This document shows, one piece after another, positions 47,454-56,815 of a DNA stretch of 64,000 nucleotides. Origin of the DNA: Micromonospora lupini (GTDB taxonomy: Bacteria; Actinomycetota; Actinomycetes; Mycobacteriales; Micromonosporaceae); assembly GCF_026342015.1 (NCBI RefSeq), contig NZ_JAPENL010000001.1, forward strand, positions 3,100,001 through 3,164,000, given 5' to 3'. Made by a program: the position numbers and the translations under genes. The first letter of the stretch is position 1; each line of letters starts with the position of its first letter. Below the pieces are notes generated by a model. The model made no database searches. It was not told the DNA's origin and saw nothing but the letters and a program-made list of their open reading frames with translations.

Positions 47454-47468
47454 GCGACTGCGGTGGGC

Positions 47469-48119
47469 TCAGGAACTGACCTGCTGGCGGGCCTGCTGGG
47501 CCTGGTCCTTGACGTCCTGGGCGGCCGAGCGGCCGTCGTCCTTCACGGCGTGCACGGCGTCCTGAGCGGTGGACCTCACCGACTCGGCGGCGTGCTGGGC
47601 CGGCCCGCGCAGCTCGTCCTTGAGCTCGCTGGCCACCTCGCCCAGCTTCTCCTTCACGGCGCCGCTGTGCTCGCTGACCTTGTCCTTGACCTGCGCGGCG
47701 GCCTGCTGCTCCCGCCGGGAGGCCGGGATCAGCGAGGAGGCCAGCCAGCCGACCCCGAAGGCGATCAGGCCGGCGGCCAGCGGGTTGCCCTGCGACTTCT
47801 GCCGGATGACCCGCGGCGCGCTGTGGGCGGCGTCGCTGACCGAGGAGGCCGCCGAGTGCGCGGCGTCGCTGACGCTGGAGGCCGCCGAGGAGGCGCGGTC
47901 ACCCACCGAGTGGGCGGCGTGGCCGGTGCCGTGGCCGAGGTCAGACGCGGTTCCCATGACCTTGTCCCTCACATTCTGCAGCGCGGAACGGGCCCGCTGC
48001 TTGCGGTCGTCGACGATGCGGCTCGGGCTGACCTTGTAGGCCAGGGCGTCCACATCGGAGCTGAGGCTGTTGCGGGTGGCCTCGATCTCCCGGCGGATCT
48101 GGTCGGGATCGGTGCTCAT
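47469..48119 (-). CDS. DUF3618 membrane protein with coiled helical tail
   Basis: A 216-residue protein. The N-terminal DPDQIRREIEATRNSLSSDVDAL is the DUF3618 signature; next comes an Ala/Ser/His-rich internal repeat (SVSDAAHSAASSVSDAAHSA), a membrane helix (about 120-140, LAAGLIAFGVGWLASSLI), and a long amphipathic alanine-rich helix up to the C-terminus. Such repeat helices resemble LEA- or apolipoprotein-like stress proteins. The ATG overlaps the upstream stop (ATGA). Confidence 0.85.
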   Translation of the reverse strand: MSTDPDQIRREIEATRNSLSSDVDALAYKVSPSRIVDDRKQRARSALQNVRDKVMGTASDLGHGTGHAAHSVGDRASSAASSVSDAAHSAASSVSDAAHSAPRVIRQKSQGNPLAAGLIAFGVGWLASSLIPASRREQQAAAQVKDKVSEHSGAVKEKLGEVASELKDELRGPAQHAAESVRSTAQDAVHAVKDDGRSAAQDVKDQAQQARQQVSS

Positions 48120-48583
48120 CGGGTGACTCCCTCCGGGTGGGGCTTGAGCGCGTCGGGGATCCGCTGCACGCTGTCGTTTGTCTGCTTGAGCCCGCGTACG
48201 TTCTGGGCGTTCTTCTTGGCCATCGAGTAGAGGACCGCGGCGGCCACGGCCCAGATGACGGCCACGATCAGCGCGGCCAGGCCGGAGTCCATGACGTTGT
48301 CCAGGAACTGCCACACGGCGATGGAGACGAACAACGCCACCATGTAGCCGCCGAAGCCGGCGCCGCCGAAGAGGCCCGCGGCCTTGCCGGCCTTCTTGCC
48401 CTCCTGGCGGATCTCGGCCTTGGCCAGCTCCACCTCCTGGCGCATAAGCGTCGACAGGTCGGTGGTGACCTGGCGCATCAGGTCACCGAGCGAGCTGCCC
48501 TTCACGTCCGCCGCGGTGTGCGGGGCGCCCGCGTCGGGGTGGTAACCGGAGTCCAGGCCGGACCCCTGCGTCGGCATGGTCAT
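48116..48583 (-). CDS. Phage holin superfamily III (DUF1469) membrane protein
   Basis: A 155-residue protein with an N-terminal soluble part (SLGDLMRQVTTDLSTLMRQEVELAKAEI) and two membrane helices (about 68-92 and 100-122). It is the actinobacterial Act_Holin/DUF1469 type, often found with DUF3618 proteins; despite the name it is not phage-derived. It sits as the middle gene of a three-gene operon. The start is ATG 48583, after GGGAGGCGACGGC. Confidence 0.88.
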   Translation of the reverse strand: MTMPTQGSGLDSGYHPDAGAPHTAADVKGSSLGDLMRQVTTDLSTLMRQEVELAKAEIRQEGKKAGKAAGLFGGAGFGGYMVALFVSIAVWQFLDNVMDSGLAALIVAVIWAVAAAVLYSMAKKNAQNVRGLKQTNDSVQRIPDALKPHPEGVTR

Positions 48584-48614
48584 GCCGTCGCCTCCCTTCG
48601 GATGACTCGGCGCC

Positions 48615-49421
48615 TCACGGGCGGGGGCTGCCGCTGGACGGCACGCCCGGCAGCGGGTCGGTCTGGGTCACCGGCGGCAGCGGCTGACCGGTGCTGGTCG
48701 GCTCGGTGTAGCCAGCCGCGCTGCCCGGCGTCGGGTCGGTGTAGCCACCGGAGGTCGGCTCGGTGTACGTCCCGGGGGTCGGGTCGAGGTAGCCGCCCGG
48801 CGGAGTGGCGTCGGCGGCCGTCCGGGGCGCCGGCGGCGGCGTGGGGATCACGGCGGTCTGCTCCGGGTCGTACGCCCCCGCGCCGCGGTAGCCAGCGGAG
48901 CCGTTGCCGGAGTGGTCACCGGAGTCGGAGATGCTGCGGGTCAGACGCCCGGCCAGCACGCCGAGCACCGCCGCGCCGACCAGGAAGGTGCCCGGGTTGC
49001 GCCGCGCGTAGTCGCGTACCTCGTTGATCAGGTCGCCGGGCTCGCGCTCCTCCAACCAGCCGGCCACACCGTGCACCCGGTCGGCGGCCTGGCGGGCCAG
49101 CTCGCTCACCGGGCCGGCCTGGCCACCCTGCTCGGCCATGGTGCGCATCTCGTCGGCGATCGACCGCAGTCCGCCGGCGGCCCGGCGCTGCTGCTCACCG
49201 GTCTGGCCGGCGAGCTGGCTGCGGGCCTCGCCGTAGAGGTTGCGGGCCTGCCGGGCGGCCTCGCGGCCGACCTCGGTGCCCTGCTCCTTGGCGGTCTGGG
49301 CGACCGCGCCGCCGGCGTGCGCCGCCTCGGACCCGACGTGGCGGGCCTGCTCGCGGACGCCGCCACCGTTCGTGGACTCGTTCCCGTACGTGGAAGACGT
49401 GGGTGACAGATCGTAAGTCAT
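48615..49421 (-). CDS. Helical stress-type membrane protein with Pro/Thr tail
   Basis: A 268-residue protein. Residues 20-130 are an alanine/glutamine-rich amphipathic helix, a membrane segment follows (about 142-162, NPGTFLVGAAVLGVLAGRL), and the C-terminal 80 residues carry PTPGTYTEPTSGGYTDPT-like repeats. No exact family was recognised; it resembles actinobacterial YtxH/LEA-like proteins. It is the first gene of the operon with the DUF1469 and DUF3618 genes and has a SigF-like promoter. Confidence 0.75.
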   Translation of the reverse strand: MTYDLSPTSSTYGNESTNGGGVREQARHVGSEAAHAGGAVAQTAKEQGTEVGREAARQARNLYGEARSQLAGQTGEQQRRAAGGLRSIADEMRTMAEQGGQAGPVSELARQAADRVHGVAGWLEEREPGDLINEVRDYARRNPGTFLVGAAVLGVLAGRLTRSISDSGDHSGNGSAGYRGAGAYDPEQTAVIPTPPPAPRTAADATPPGGYLDPTPGTYTEPTSGGYTDPTPGSAAGYTEPTSTGQPLPPVTQTDPLPGVPSSGSPRP

Positions 49422-49500
49422 GATTTCCCTTCCGCTCAGAAAGTCGTCGCGGTTGTGCTGGGGGGATTCGGCCGTGACGCCGTGGCCGCCGACAATTCAC

Positions 49501-49526
49501 CTACCCTGCGTTTCGCCTTCCATACC
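49501..49526 (-). promoter_or_regulatory. SigF/SigB-like promoter of the DUF3618 operon
   Basis: On the minus strand GGTAT-N15-GGGTAG, close to GGTTT-N15-17-GGGTA, about 79 bases upstream of the first start codon of the operon. Confidence 0.5.
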
Positions 49527-49652
49527 TCTTCGTGCATTTCTCTGCGGGGCCGGCGGGATCCACTTCAAAATGGAGGATCGTCGGGCTGCGTCACGTCGCC
49601 GCCGCGGACAGCGAGGTTCGTGGGACCGGCAGATCCACCGGAGGGGGCAGGG

Positions 49653-50144
49653 ATGGCACGAGACGCGCGAGGTGGCCGACCCGCTGCGCCCCGGCCCCGG
49701 GTGCGGGTGGCCGCGCTTGTCGTGGCCGGCGTCTTCCTGCTGATCGGCATCCTCGGCTTCATCCCCGGCATCACCACCGACTACGGCGAGCTGACCTTCG
49801 CCGGGCACCACTCGGACGCCAAGCTGCTCGGGCTGTTCCAGGTGTCGATCCTGCACAACGCGGTGCACCTGCTGTTCGGGCTGGTGGGCCTGGTGCTGGC
49901 CCGCAGCGTCGGCGGCGCGCGGCTCTTCCTGGCCGGCGGCGGCGCGATCTACCTGGCCCTCTGGCTGTACGGCCTGGCGATCGAAGCGGTCGACGAGGAC
50001 GCCGGCGCGAACATCCTGCCGGTCAACTCCGCCGACAACTGGCTGCACCTCGCGCTCGGCTTCGGCATGCTCGCGCTCGGGCTGCTGCTGTCCAACCAGG
50101 CGGGCACCGGCGGGCGCCTGGACGCCCCGATCGACAGGCCCTGA
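49653..50144 (+). CDS. DUF4383 membrane protein
   Basis: A 163-residue protein with four membrane helices (about 20-42, 60-82, 90-112 and 128-150). The FGHHSDAK/LFQVSILHNAVHLLFGLVG region and the NSADNWLHLALG motif are typical of the DUF4383 family of actinobacterial integral-membrane proteins, of unknown function. It is divergent from the DUF3618 operon, suggesting a shared context. The ATG follows AGGGGGCAGGG. Confidence 0.88.
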   Translation: MARDARGGRPAAPRPRVRVAALVVAGVFLLIGILGFIPGITTDYGELTFAGHHSDAKLLGLFQVSILHNAVHLLFGLVGLVLARSVGGARLFLAGGGAIYLALWLYGLAIEAVDEDAGANILPVNSADNWLHLALGFGMLALGLLLSNQAGTGGRLDAPIDRP

Positions 50145-50282
50145 CCTGCGAACTCACGCGTTTGACGGCGACGGTGGCGCGGGTGGGCGCCGCAGCGGGG
50201 CTCGGCCGAGTCGAAGCCGGTCACGGTGGCGCACGCCGAGACCGGCGCCTGACCACCGCCGCCGTCAGGCCGACCGCAGCCG

Positions 50283-50732
50283 TCAGGCCGCGACCGGGAG
50301 CCGCTTGGCGAAACAGACGCTGTACGGGTTGCCGACGTACTCGCCGTACACCGGGACCTGTTCGTAGCCGCACGAGGTGTACAGCCCGATTGCCGCCGGA
50401 AGGTACGTGCCGGTCTCCAGGCAGACCACCGAGTGCCCCTGCCGGAACGCGCACTCCTCAAGCGCGGCGAGCAGCTGGCGGGCGATGCCCCGCCCCCGGT
50501 ACGCCGGCCGGACGTACATCCGCTTGATCTCCCCGGTGGCGGCGTCGAGGGCCTGGAGCCCACCGCAGGCGACAGCCCGACCGTTCACCACCACCGCGAG
50601 GTAGCGGACGTCGTCGTGGGGAACGAAGACCTGCCCGTCCACCCCACCGTCGGCCTCGCGCAGCTCACGCTGCTGGGCGACGAGCAGGGCGGCGATCTCG
50701 GGATCGGTGGCGGGCCGCGACTCGATCAGCAT
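50283..50732 (-). CDS. GNAT-family N-acetyltransferase
   Basis: A 149-residue GNAT acetyltransferase with the acetyl-CoA motif RPAYRGRGIARQLL (about 76-89) and a C-terminal LYTSCGYEQVPVYG. No substrate can be assigned. The ATG at 50732 is preferred over a GTG one codon upstream. It has no obvious operon partner. Confidence 0.87.
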   Translation of the reverse strand: MLIESRPATDPEIAALLVAQQRELREADGGVDGQVFVPHDDVRYLAVVVNGRAVACGGLQALDAATGEIKRMYVRPAYRGRGIARQLLAALEECAFRQGHSVVCLETGTYLPAAIGLYTSCGYEQVPVYGEYVGNPYSVCFAKRLPVAA

Positions 50733-50802
50733 CACCCAACGCTAGGCGGGATGGATTTCACGGAGGTTTCCGGAAGTCGTCCCGATCACGGAGAGCAACG
50801 GA

Positions 50803-52275
50803 CTACTCGGCGTCGTCCTCGATGTCGTCGTCGATGTCGTCGTCGGACGCGTCCGCGCCCACCTCGTCCGCCGAACGCACCCGGCGGGCCTTGCGCGCGG
50901 CGAGCCGCTCCGCCGCCGAGGCCCGGTTCGACTTCTCCTCCAGGCGGACGTCGGTACCCCGGTTGCCGGGCACGAACTCCACACCCGCGAACAGCGTCGG
51001 CTGCCAGTCGAACTCGCGCTCACCGATCCGGACCAGGTCACCGGGCTGCGCGCCGGCCTTGGCGAGCTTGTCCTCCACGCCGAGCCGGGCCAGCCGGTCG
51101 GCGAGGTAGCCCACTGCCTCGTCGTTGTCGAAGTTGGTCTGCTTGACCCACCGCTCCGGCCGGACGCCGCGCACCGTGAACGAGCCGTCCGCCTCGGCCG
51201 TGATGGTGAAGCCGTCGTCGTCCACGGCCATCGGACGGATCACGATCCGGGTCGGCTCGGCGGGCGGCGCGGCCTTACGCTCGGCGTCGACCAGCTCGGC
51301 CATCGCGTACGTCAGCTCCTTGAGCCCCTCGCGGGTGGCCGCGGAGACCTCGAACACCTGGTAGCCGCGCTCCTCCAGGTCGGGGCGCACGATCTCGGCG
51401 AGGTCCCGGCCGTCCGGCACGTCGACCTTGTTCACGGCCACCAGTCGCGGGCGGTCGGTCAGCCCGCCGTACTGGCTCAGCTCGGCCTCGATGGCGTCGA
51501 TGTCGGCGACCGGGTCACGCCCGGGCTCCAGGGTCGCCGAGTCGATGACGTGCACCAGCACCGCGCAGCGCTCGATGTGCCGCAGGAACTCCAGGCCCAG
51601 GCCCTTGCCGGTGGCCGCGCCCGGGATCAGACCCGGCACGTCGGCGACGGTGAAGGTGTGGTTGTCCATCCGGACCACGCCGAGGTTGGGCACGAGGGTG
51701 GTGAACGGGTAGTCGGCGATCTTCGGCTTGGCCGCGGAGATCACCGAGATCAGCGACGACTTGCCTGCCGACGGGAAACCCACCAGGCCCACATCGGCGA
51801 CGCTCTTCAGCTCCAGCACGATGTCCAGCTGGTCGCCGGGCTCGCCCAGCTCGGCGAAGCCCGGCGCCTTGCGCTTGGCGTTGGCAAGCGAGGCGTTGCC
51901 CCGCCCACCGCGTCCACCCCGAGCCACCTCGAAGGTGGTGCCGGCGCCGACCATGTCGGCCAGCACGGTCCCGTCGGCGGTCTGCACCACAGTGCCGTTG
52001 GGAACCTTCAGCACCAGGTTGTGGCCGTTGCCCCCGTCCCGGTTCGACCCGGCCCCGCCCTTGCCGTTGTCGGCCTTGACGTGCGGGTGGAAGTGGAAGT
52101 CGAGCAGCGTGGTCACCTGCGGGTCGACAACCAGCGACACGCTGCCGCCGTGCCCGCCGTTGCCGCCGTCCGGCCCGCCGAAGGGCTTGAACTTCTCGCG
52201 GTGGATCGAGACACAACCGTGCCCACCATCGCCGGCCTGCAGATGCAGAACGACCCGGTCAACGAACGTTGCCAC
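50803..52275 (-). CDS. obg: GTPase Obg
   Basis: A 490-residue ribosome-associated GTPase with three domains: the glycine-rich Obg fold (about 1-158), the G domain with GFPSAGKSS (about 168), DVPGLI and NKVD, and the C-terminal OCT domain (about 345-425), followed by an acidic tail. It acts in 50S assembly and the stringent response. Starts with GTG 52275. It is downstream of rpmA but separated by a terminator. Confidence 0.96.
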   Translation of the reverse strand: MATFVDRVVLHLQAGDGGHGCVSIHREKFKPFGGPDGGNGGHGGSVSLVVDPQVTTLLDFHFHPHVKADNGKGGAGSNRDGGNGHNLVLKVPNGTVVQTADGTVLADMVGAGTTFEVARGGRGGRGNASLANAKRKAPGFAELGEPGDQLDIVLELKSVADVGLVGFPSAGKSSLISVISAAKPKIADYPFTTLVPNLGVVRMDNHTFTVADVPGLIPGAATGKGLGLEFLRHIERCAVLVHVIDSATLEPGRDPVADIDAIEAELSQYGGLTDRPRLVAVNKVDVPDGRDLAEIVRPDLEERGYQVFEVSAATREGLKELTYAMAELVDAERKAAPPAEPTRIVIRPMAVDDDGFTITAEADGSFTVRGVRPERWVKQTNFDNDEAVGYLADRLARLGVEDKLAKAGAQPGDLVRIGEREFDWQPTLFAGVEFVPGNRGTDVRLEEKSNRASAAERLAARKARRVRSADEVGADASDDDIDDDIEDDAE

Positions 52276-52313
52276 GGCGTCAATCCTTCCAGCGAGGTCC
52301 AACCCCGCACTTC

Positions 52314-52362
52314 GAAAAAAGCCAAACGGGCCGGGACCCGTAGGTCCGCGGCCCGCTTGGCT
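52314..52362 (-). terminator. Intrinsic terminator between rpmA and obg
   Basis: A long interrupted stem (AGCCAAACGGGCC pairing with GGCCCGCTTGGCT, minus strand) followed by TTTTTT at 52314-52320. This is a rare U-tract terminator in this genome and may attenuate read-through into obg. Confidence 0.8.
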
Positions 52363-52368
52363 CGAGAA

Positions 52369-52623
52369 CTACTGCTGCGGAACGATGCTGACGGTCTTGC
52401 GACCGCGCTTGGTGCCGAAGAGGACCGCACCGGCCGACAGCGCGAACAGCGTGTCGTCGCCGCCACGGCCGACCAGGTCACCGGGGTGGAACTTGGTGCC
52501 ACGCTGCCGGATGATGATCTCACCGGCGCTGACGACCTGACCACCGAAGCGCTTCACGCCGAGTCGCTGGGCCGCGGAGTCACGACCGTTACGCGAGCTG
52601 GACGCACCCTTTTTGTGAGCCAT
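52369..52623 (-). CDS. rpmA: 50S ribosomal protein L27
   Basis: An 84-residue L27 with the N-terminal [20 protein letters not shown] that reaches the peptidyl-transferase centre. Starts with ATG 52623, eleven bases after rplU, as in the universal rplU-rpmA operon. Confidence 0.97.
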   Translation of the reverse strand: MAHKKGASSSRNGRDSAAQRLGVKRFGGQVVSAGEIIIRQRGTKFHPGDLVGRGGDDTLFALSAGAVLFGTKRGRKTVSIVPQQ

Positions 52624-52634
52624 TGGAGGACGAC

Positions 52635-52949
52635 CTACTTCCCGCTGGAGATGCCGGTCACCTTGACCTGGGTCAACGGCTGGCGGTGACCCTGGCGCTT
52701 GTGGTAGCCAGTCTTGTTCTTGAACTTGTGGATCCGGATCTTCGGGCCCTTGGTGTGCGCGGCGATCTCGCCGGACACCGCGACCTCGGCAAGCTTCGCC
52801 GCGTCGGTCACCAGGTCGTCACCGTCGACGAGGAGCACCGCGGTGAGCTTCACCGCGTCACCGGGGGCACCGGTGAGCTTCTCGACCTCGATCACGTCGC
52901 CCTCGGCGACCTTGTACTGCTTGCCGCCGGTCTTGACGATCGCGTACAT
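52635..52949 (-). CDS. rplU: 50S ribosomal protein L21
   Basis: A 104-residue L21, [14 protein letters not shown] at the N-terminus and [17 protein letters not shown] near the C-terminus. The ATG at 52949 follows GGGAGTCCGCCTCCG. First gene of rplU-rpmA. Confidence 0.97.
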   Translation of the reverse strand: MYAIVKTGGKQYKVAEGDVIEVEKLTGAPGDAVKLTAVLLVDGDDLVTDAAKLAEVAVSGEIAAHTKGPKIRIHKFKNKTGYHKRQGHRQPLTQVKVTGISSGK

Positions 52950-53070
52950 CGGAGGCGGACTCCCTGTCGTTGAGGCTGCTGGCGGTTGTCCCCGCGGCGG
53001 CTCGCCGGGTAGCAGTGCACGGCGGCGCGGGCACACGGGAACTCGGCACACCAAAGGTGGGCCGCAGGCA

Positions 53071-53100
53071 AGAGTACGCCATTGCCGGCCCGGACCCCAA
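53071..53100 (-). promoter_or_regulatory. Probable rplU promoter
   Basis: On the minus strand TTGGGG, 18 bases, TACTCT, about 120 bases upstream of rplU. Confidence 0.4.
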
Positions 53101-53115
53101 ACCGGCCCACCCTGC

Positions 53116-53619
53116 TCAGCGGGCGCAGAGCTGGTCCAGGCGCTGCTGGAGCCGGTCCAACTCGGTCTCGTCGATCGACTCGACGTCTCCGCCGAGTGCG
53201 GCGACCTCCGTACCGAGGTCACTGAGCAGCGTCTTGAGCTGCGGATCGGTGGACCGCGCCGACTGCTCCCGCAGCGCGGCCCGCCAGCCGGCCAGCGCCG
53301 TCTGCGCCCTCGTACGGGCCGCATCGGCGGTGGCGGTGTCCCCCGCGCCCACCGCCGCGACCATGCGGCCCAGCGCCTCCACGTACTCCCGGACGGCGGT
53401 GGCGCCAGCCTGCTGCGCCTCGGCGCAGACCTGGGCGTTCCCGCCCGCGACACCGCCACCCACAGGCGTACCGGTCAACCCGCCGGGAGCACCCCCGGAC
53501 CCGGCGGCCGAGCCGGAACCCTCACCGGTCGGGCCCGCACCGCCCGACCGGCCGGCGGAGCAGCCGGCCCCGACGGCGAGCACGGCGACCACCATGGTGA
53601 CGGCGAGCAGGCGACGCAT
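53116..53619 (-). CDS. Lipoprotein of unknown function
   Basis: A 167-residue lipoprotein. The signal peptide ends in VGAGC (Cys20), then a Gly/Ser/Pro-rich linker to about residue 60, then a helical domain with two Cys (in VCAEA and LCAR) that could form a disulfide. No family recognised. It sits between rne and rplU on the same strand. ATG 53619 is preceded by AGGAGAAGAAG. Confidence 0.8.
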   Translation of the reverse strand: MRRLLAVTMVVAVLAVGAGCSAGRSGGAGPTGEGSGSAAGSGGAPGGLTGTPVGGGVAGGNAQVCAEAQQAGATAVREYVEALGRMVAAVGAGDTATADAARTRAQTALAGWRAALREQSARSTDPQLKTLLSDLGTEVAALGGDVESIDETELDRLQQRLDQLCAR

Positions 53620-53673
53620 CTTCTTCTCCTGACCGGGGGCCGACCACTCCCGGACCGGGGTGACCGGAGCGGC

Positions 53674-53714
53674 GAGGTCCCTCCCCCGTCACATTGCCGG
53701 GAAAGGGACCTCGT
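53674..53714 (-). terminator. Hairpin after rne
   Basis: Ten-bp perfect stem (CGAGGTCCCT and complement) with a long GC-rich loop, downstream of the rne stop. Confidence 0.65.
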
Positions 53715-53737
53715 CAAACACCGGGCCGGTCAGACCG

Positions 53738-56700
53738 TCAGGGGCGGGTCCGCCGGCGGGCGCCACCGCGGCGGGAGCGGCGACGCCCCGCGCCACCGGC
53801 CTCCTCGTCGGTGTCACCGTCCGCGAGCGCGTCCGGGTCGTCCGCCGCGGCCAGCCGGGCCGACTCGCCCTGCTGGCTGTCGGAAAGCGCCGGAGCGGCC
53901 TCGGTCTCCGCCTCGTAGCGGGACAGGTCGTACCCCATGGTGTCCTGGTAGTCGGCGTCCGGTTCGGCGCTGGTGTCGGTGTCGACGACCTCGACCACCG
54001 CGCGCTCCGCCGGGGCGCTCTTGCGCGCCCGGCGGCGGGAGGACGCGGTGCCGTTCTCGGCGGCCGGAGCGGCCGGAGCGGCCGGCGCCGACGAGGCCAC
54101 CGCCTTGACCTTCTCCGCCGCCCCACCGGTACGCGGCTTCTCCGGCACCGGCTCGGTGTGCATGATGACGCCCCGACCCTTGCAGCACTCGCAGGTCTCG
54201 CTGAACGCCTCCAGCAGGCCCGCGCCGATCCGCTTACGGGTCATCTGCACCAGACCGAGCGAGGTGATCTCGGTGACCTGGTGCTTGGTGCGGTCCCGAC
54301 CCAGGCACTCGGTGAGCCGACGCAGCACCAGCTCCCGGTTCGACTCCAACACCATGTCGATGAAGTCGATCACCACGATGCCGCCGATGTCGCGCAGCCG
54401 GAGCTGGCGGACGATCTCCTCCGCCGCCTCCAGGTTGTTGCGGGTGACCGTCTCCTCCAGGTTGCCGCCGGAGCCGGTGTACTTGCCGGTGTTGACGTCG
54501 ACGACAGTCATGGCCTCGGTCTTGTCGATCACCAGCGAGCCGCCGGAGGGCAGGAACACCTTGCGGTCCAGGCCCTTGATGATCTGCTCGTCGATCCGGT
54601 ACTCGGCGAACACGTCGCTCGTGCCCACGTGCCGGCGCACCCGGTCGACCAGGTCCGGAGAGACGTGCGACAGGTACGACTCGACCATGCCGTACGACTG
54701 CTCGCCCTCGATGACCAGCTCGCGGAAGTCCTCGTTGAACAGGTCCCGGACCACCCGGATGACCAGGTCGGGCTCCTCGTAGAGCAGCACCGGGGCACCG
54801 CCCTCGGCGGCCTTGGCCTGGATGTCCTCCCACTGCGCCTGGAGCCGCTTGACGTCGCGGGCCAGCTCGTCCTCGCTGGCGCCCTCGGCAGCCGTACGGA
54901 CGATCACGCCGGCGCCGTCCGGGACCAGCTTCTTGAGCACGTCACGCAGCCGCTTGCGCTCGGTGTCCGGCAGCTTGCGGCTGATCCCGGACGCGTTGCC
55001 GTTGGGCACGTAGACCAGGTGCCGGCCGGAGAGGGCGATGTGGCTGGTCAGCCGCGCGCCCTTGTGCCCGATCGGGTCCTTGGTGACCTGCACCAGCACC
55101 GAGTCGCCGGAGCGCAGCGCCTGCTCGATCGAGCGGGCACGCCCCTCCAGCCCGGAGGTGTCCCAGTTGACCTCACCGGCGTACAGCACCGCGTTGCGGC
55201 CCCGGCCGACGTCGACGAACGCCGCCTCCATGCTGGGCAGCACGTTCTGCACCTTGCCCAGGTAGACGTTGCCGGCCATGGTGCCCGAGGAGTTGCGGGT
55301 GACGTAGTGCTCGACCAGCACACCGTCCTCCAGGACGGCGATCTGGGTGCGGTCACCGCGCTGCCGGACCGCCATCACCCGGTCGACCGCCTCCCGGCGG
55401 GCCAGGAACTCCGACTCGCTGAGGATCGGCGGCCGCGTACGCCGCTGCTCCCGGCCGTCCCGACGGCGCTGGCGCTTGGCCTCCAGCCGGGTCGAGCCGG
55501 ACACGCCCTGGACCTCGTCGACAGTGCGACGCGGCTCGCGGATCTTGACCACGGTGGGCACACCGTCGTCGGCGGCACCCTCGGTGTCGCCGGCGCCCCG
55601 GCGGCGACGACGACGGCGACGACGGGTCAAACCGTCCCCACCCTCGGACTCCTCGTCCTCGTCACCCTCGGCCTCGACCTCGGCGGTCTCCTCCTCGTCG
55701 GCCTGCGCCGCCTCGTCGGAATCCTCGTCCTCGGCGTCGTCGGCGCCGCCCTTGCCCCGGCCCCGACCGCGGCGGCCACGCCGACGGCGGCGACGCGCGG
55801 CGGCGCTGTCCTCGTCGTCCTCGTCCGCCTCGGTGGCCTCGTCGGCCTCCTCGGTCGGCTCCTCCTCGGCCTCGACGGCCTCGACCGGCTCCACCGGCTC
55901 GGCGTCGCGGCGACCACGCCGCCGCCGACGGGACGGCTCGGCCTCGACGGCCGGCTCCTCGGCCACCGGAGCGGGCTCCGCCGGCCGGGTCACCGGCACG
56001 GCGTCCGGCTGCGGCGCCATGAACAGCACGGTGGGCGCGGAGAGCGCGGCCCGCCGACGACGCGTACGCGGCTGCTCGGTCTCGATGACCTCGGCCGGCT
56101 CGATCGGCTCATCGGCCACGTTCGCCACTGCCACACCGGGCGCCACCTCGCCGGAGGACTCCTGCGTGACACCGAACGCCTGCGCGGCGACGGGGGCGCC
56201 CGGCGAGGTCTGCGCCTCGTTCAGCTCGGTTTCCGCCTGACGCAGGTCGGACTCCGCAGGCGTCTCGGCGGCGTCCTCCTCGACGGCTTCGGGCTCCGCG
56301 ACTGCCGGCAGCTCCTCGGCGGGAGGCTCCTCGACGGCGGCGGGCTCCGCGACGGCCGGCGGCTCCGCGGCGGCGGGCGTCGCCTTCTTGCGCCTGGTGC
56401 GGGTCACCTTGACCGGCGGAACGACCTCGGGAGAGGCCAGCTCCGCGCTGGCGGCGACCAGCGGCTCCTCGGCGGTCGTCTCGACGGGGGCCGCCTTGCG
56501 GCGGCGTCGGGGGGTCTTCGGGGCGACGTCCAGGTCACCGGAGATCGGGGCGAAGACCTCCGCCTGCGGCGACTCGACGGCCCCGGCTCCGCCGGTGGAC
56601 GCCTCGACGGGCGCCTCGGCCTGCTCCGGCTGGTTGAGCGGTGCGGCCCGACGCCTGGTGGCCCGCGCCCGCCGTGGCGGCGCGGCAGGCTCGGCGCTCT

Positions 56701-56815
56701 CGACGCCCGCCCGTTCCGTGCCGGCGGCGCCGTCGGTGGTGGTGCTCTGGTCAGCGGTGTCGCCGGCCGGCTGTGAACCGGTCCGTTCGCCGCCCTCGGG
56801 CTCGTTCTCGAGCAT
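53738..56815 (-). CDS. rne: Ribonuclease E/G family endoribonuclease with long disordered extension
   Basis: A 1025-residue RNase E/G. Residues 1 to about 480 are a low-complexity extension, first rich in Glu/Ala/Pro and then with clusters of Arg (RRRRRGRRG). An S1-like RNA-binding domain follows (about 500-600, NVYLGKVQNVLPSMEAAFVD), then the catalytic domain with DVNTGKYTGSG and VVIDFIDM (about 775-820) carrying the metal-binding Asp residues. The Zn-link is CECCKGRG (about 878), then a basic tail. It processes rRNA and starts mRNA decay. The start is ATG 56815. Mycobacterial RNase E also has a long N-terminal extension. Confidence 0.95.
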   Translation of the reverse strand: MLENEPEGGERTGSQPAGDTADQSTTTDGAAGTERAGVESAEPAAPPRRARATRRRAAPLNQPEQAEAPVEASTGGAGAVESPQAEVFAPISGDLDVAPKTPRRRRKAAPVETTAEEPLVAASAELASPEVVPPVKVTRTRRKKATPAAAEPPAVAEPAAVEEPPAEELPAVAEPEAVEEDAAETPAESDLRQAETELNEAQTSPGAPVAAQAFGVTQESSGEVAPGVAVANVADEPIEPAEVIETEQPRTRRRRAALSAPTVLFMAPQPDAVPVTRPAEPAPVAEEPAVEAEPSRRRRRGRRDAEPVEPVEAVEAEEEPTEEADEATEADEDDEDSAAARRRRRRGRRGRGRGKGGADDAEDEDSDEAAQADEEETAEVEAEGDEDEESEGGDGLTRRRRRRRRRGAGDTEGAADDGVPTVVKIREPRRTVDEVQGVSGSTRLEAKRQRRRDGREQRRTRPPILSESEFLARREAVDRVMAVRQRGDRTQIAVLEDGVLVEHYVTRNSSGTMAGNVYLGKVQNVLPSMEAAFVDVGRGRNAVLYAGEVNWDTSGLEGRARSIEQALRSGDSVLVQVTKDPIGHKGARLTSHIALSGRHLVYVPNGNASGISRKLPDTERKRLRDVLKKLVPDGAGVIVRTAAEGASEDELARDVKRLQAQWEDIQAKAAEGGAPVLLYEEPDLVIRVVRDLFNEDFRELVIEGEQSYGMVESYLSHVSPDLVDRVRRHVGTSDVFAEYRIDEQIIKGLDRKVFLPSGGSLVIDKTEAMTVVDVNTGKYTGSGGNLEETVTRNNLEAAEEIVRQLRLRDIGGIVVIDFIDMVLESNRELVLRRLTECLGRDRTKHQVTEITSLGLVQMTRKRIGAGLLEAFSETCECCKGRGVIMHTEPVPEKPRTGGAAEKVKAVASSAPAAPAAPAAENGTASSRRRARKSAPAERAVVEVVDTDTSAEPDADYQDTMGYDLSRYEAETEAAPALSDSQQGESARLAAADDPDALADGDTDEEAGGAGRRRSRRGGARRRTRP

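Noticed and set aside
48116..48583. Prophage holin
   Set aside because: No other phage genes; this DUF1469-type family is a chromosomal actinobacterial membrane protein.
53660..56776. A very long open frame antisense to rne
   Set aside because: High GC makes stop codons rare on the opposite strand; the translation is low-complexity and mirrors rne, which has clear domains.
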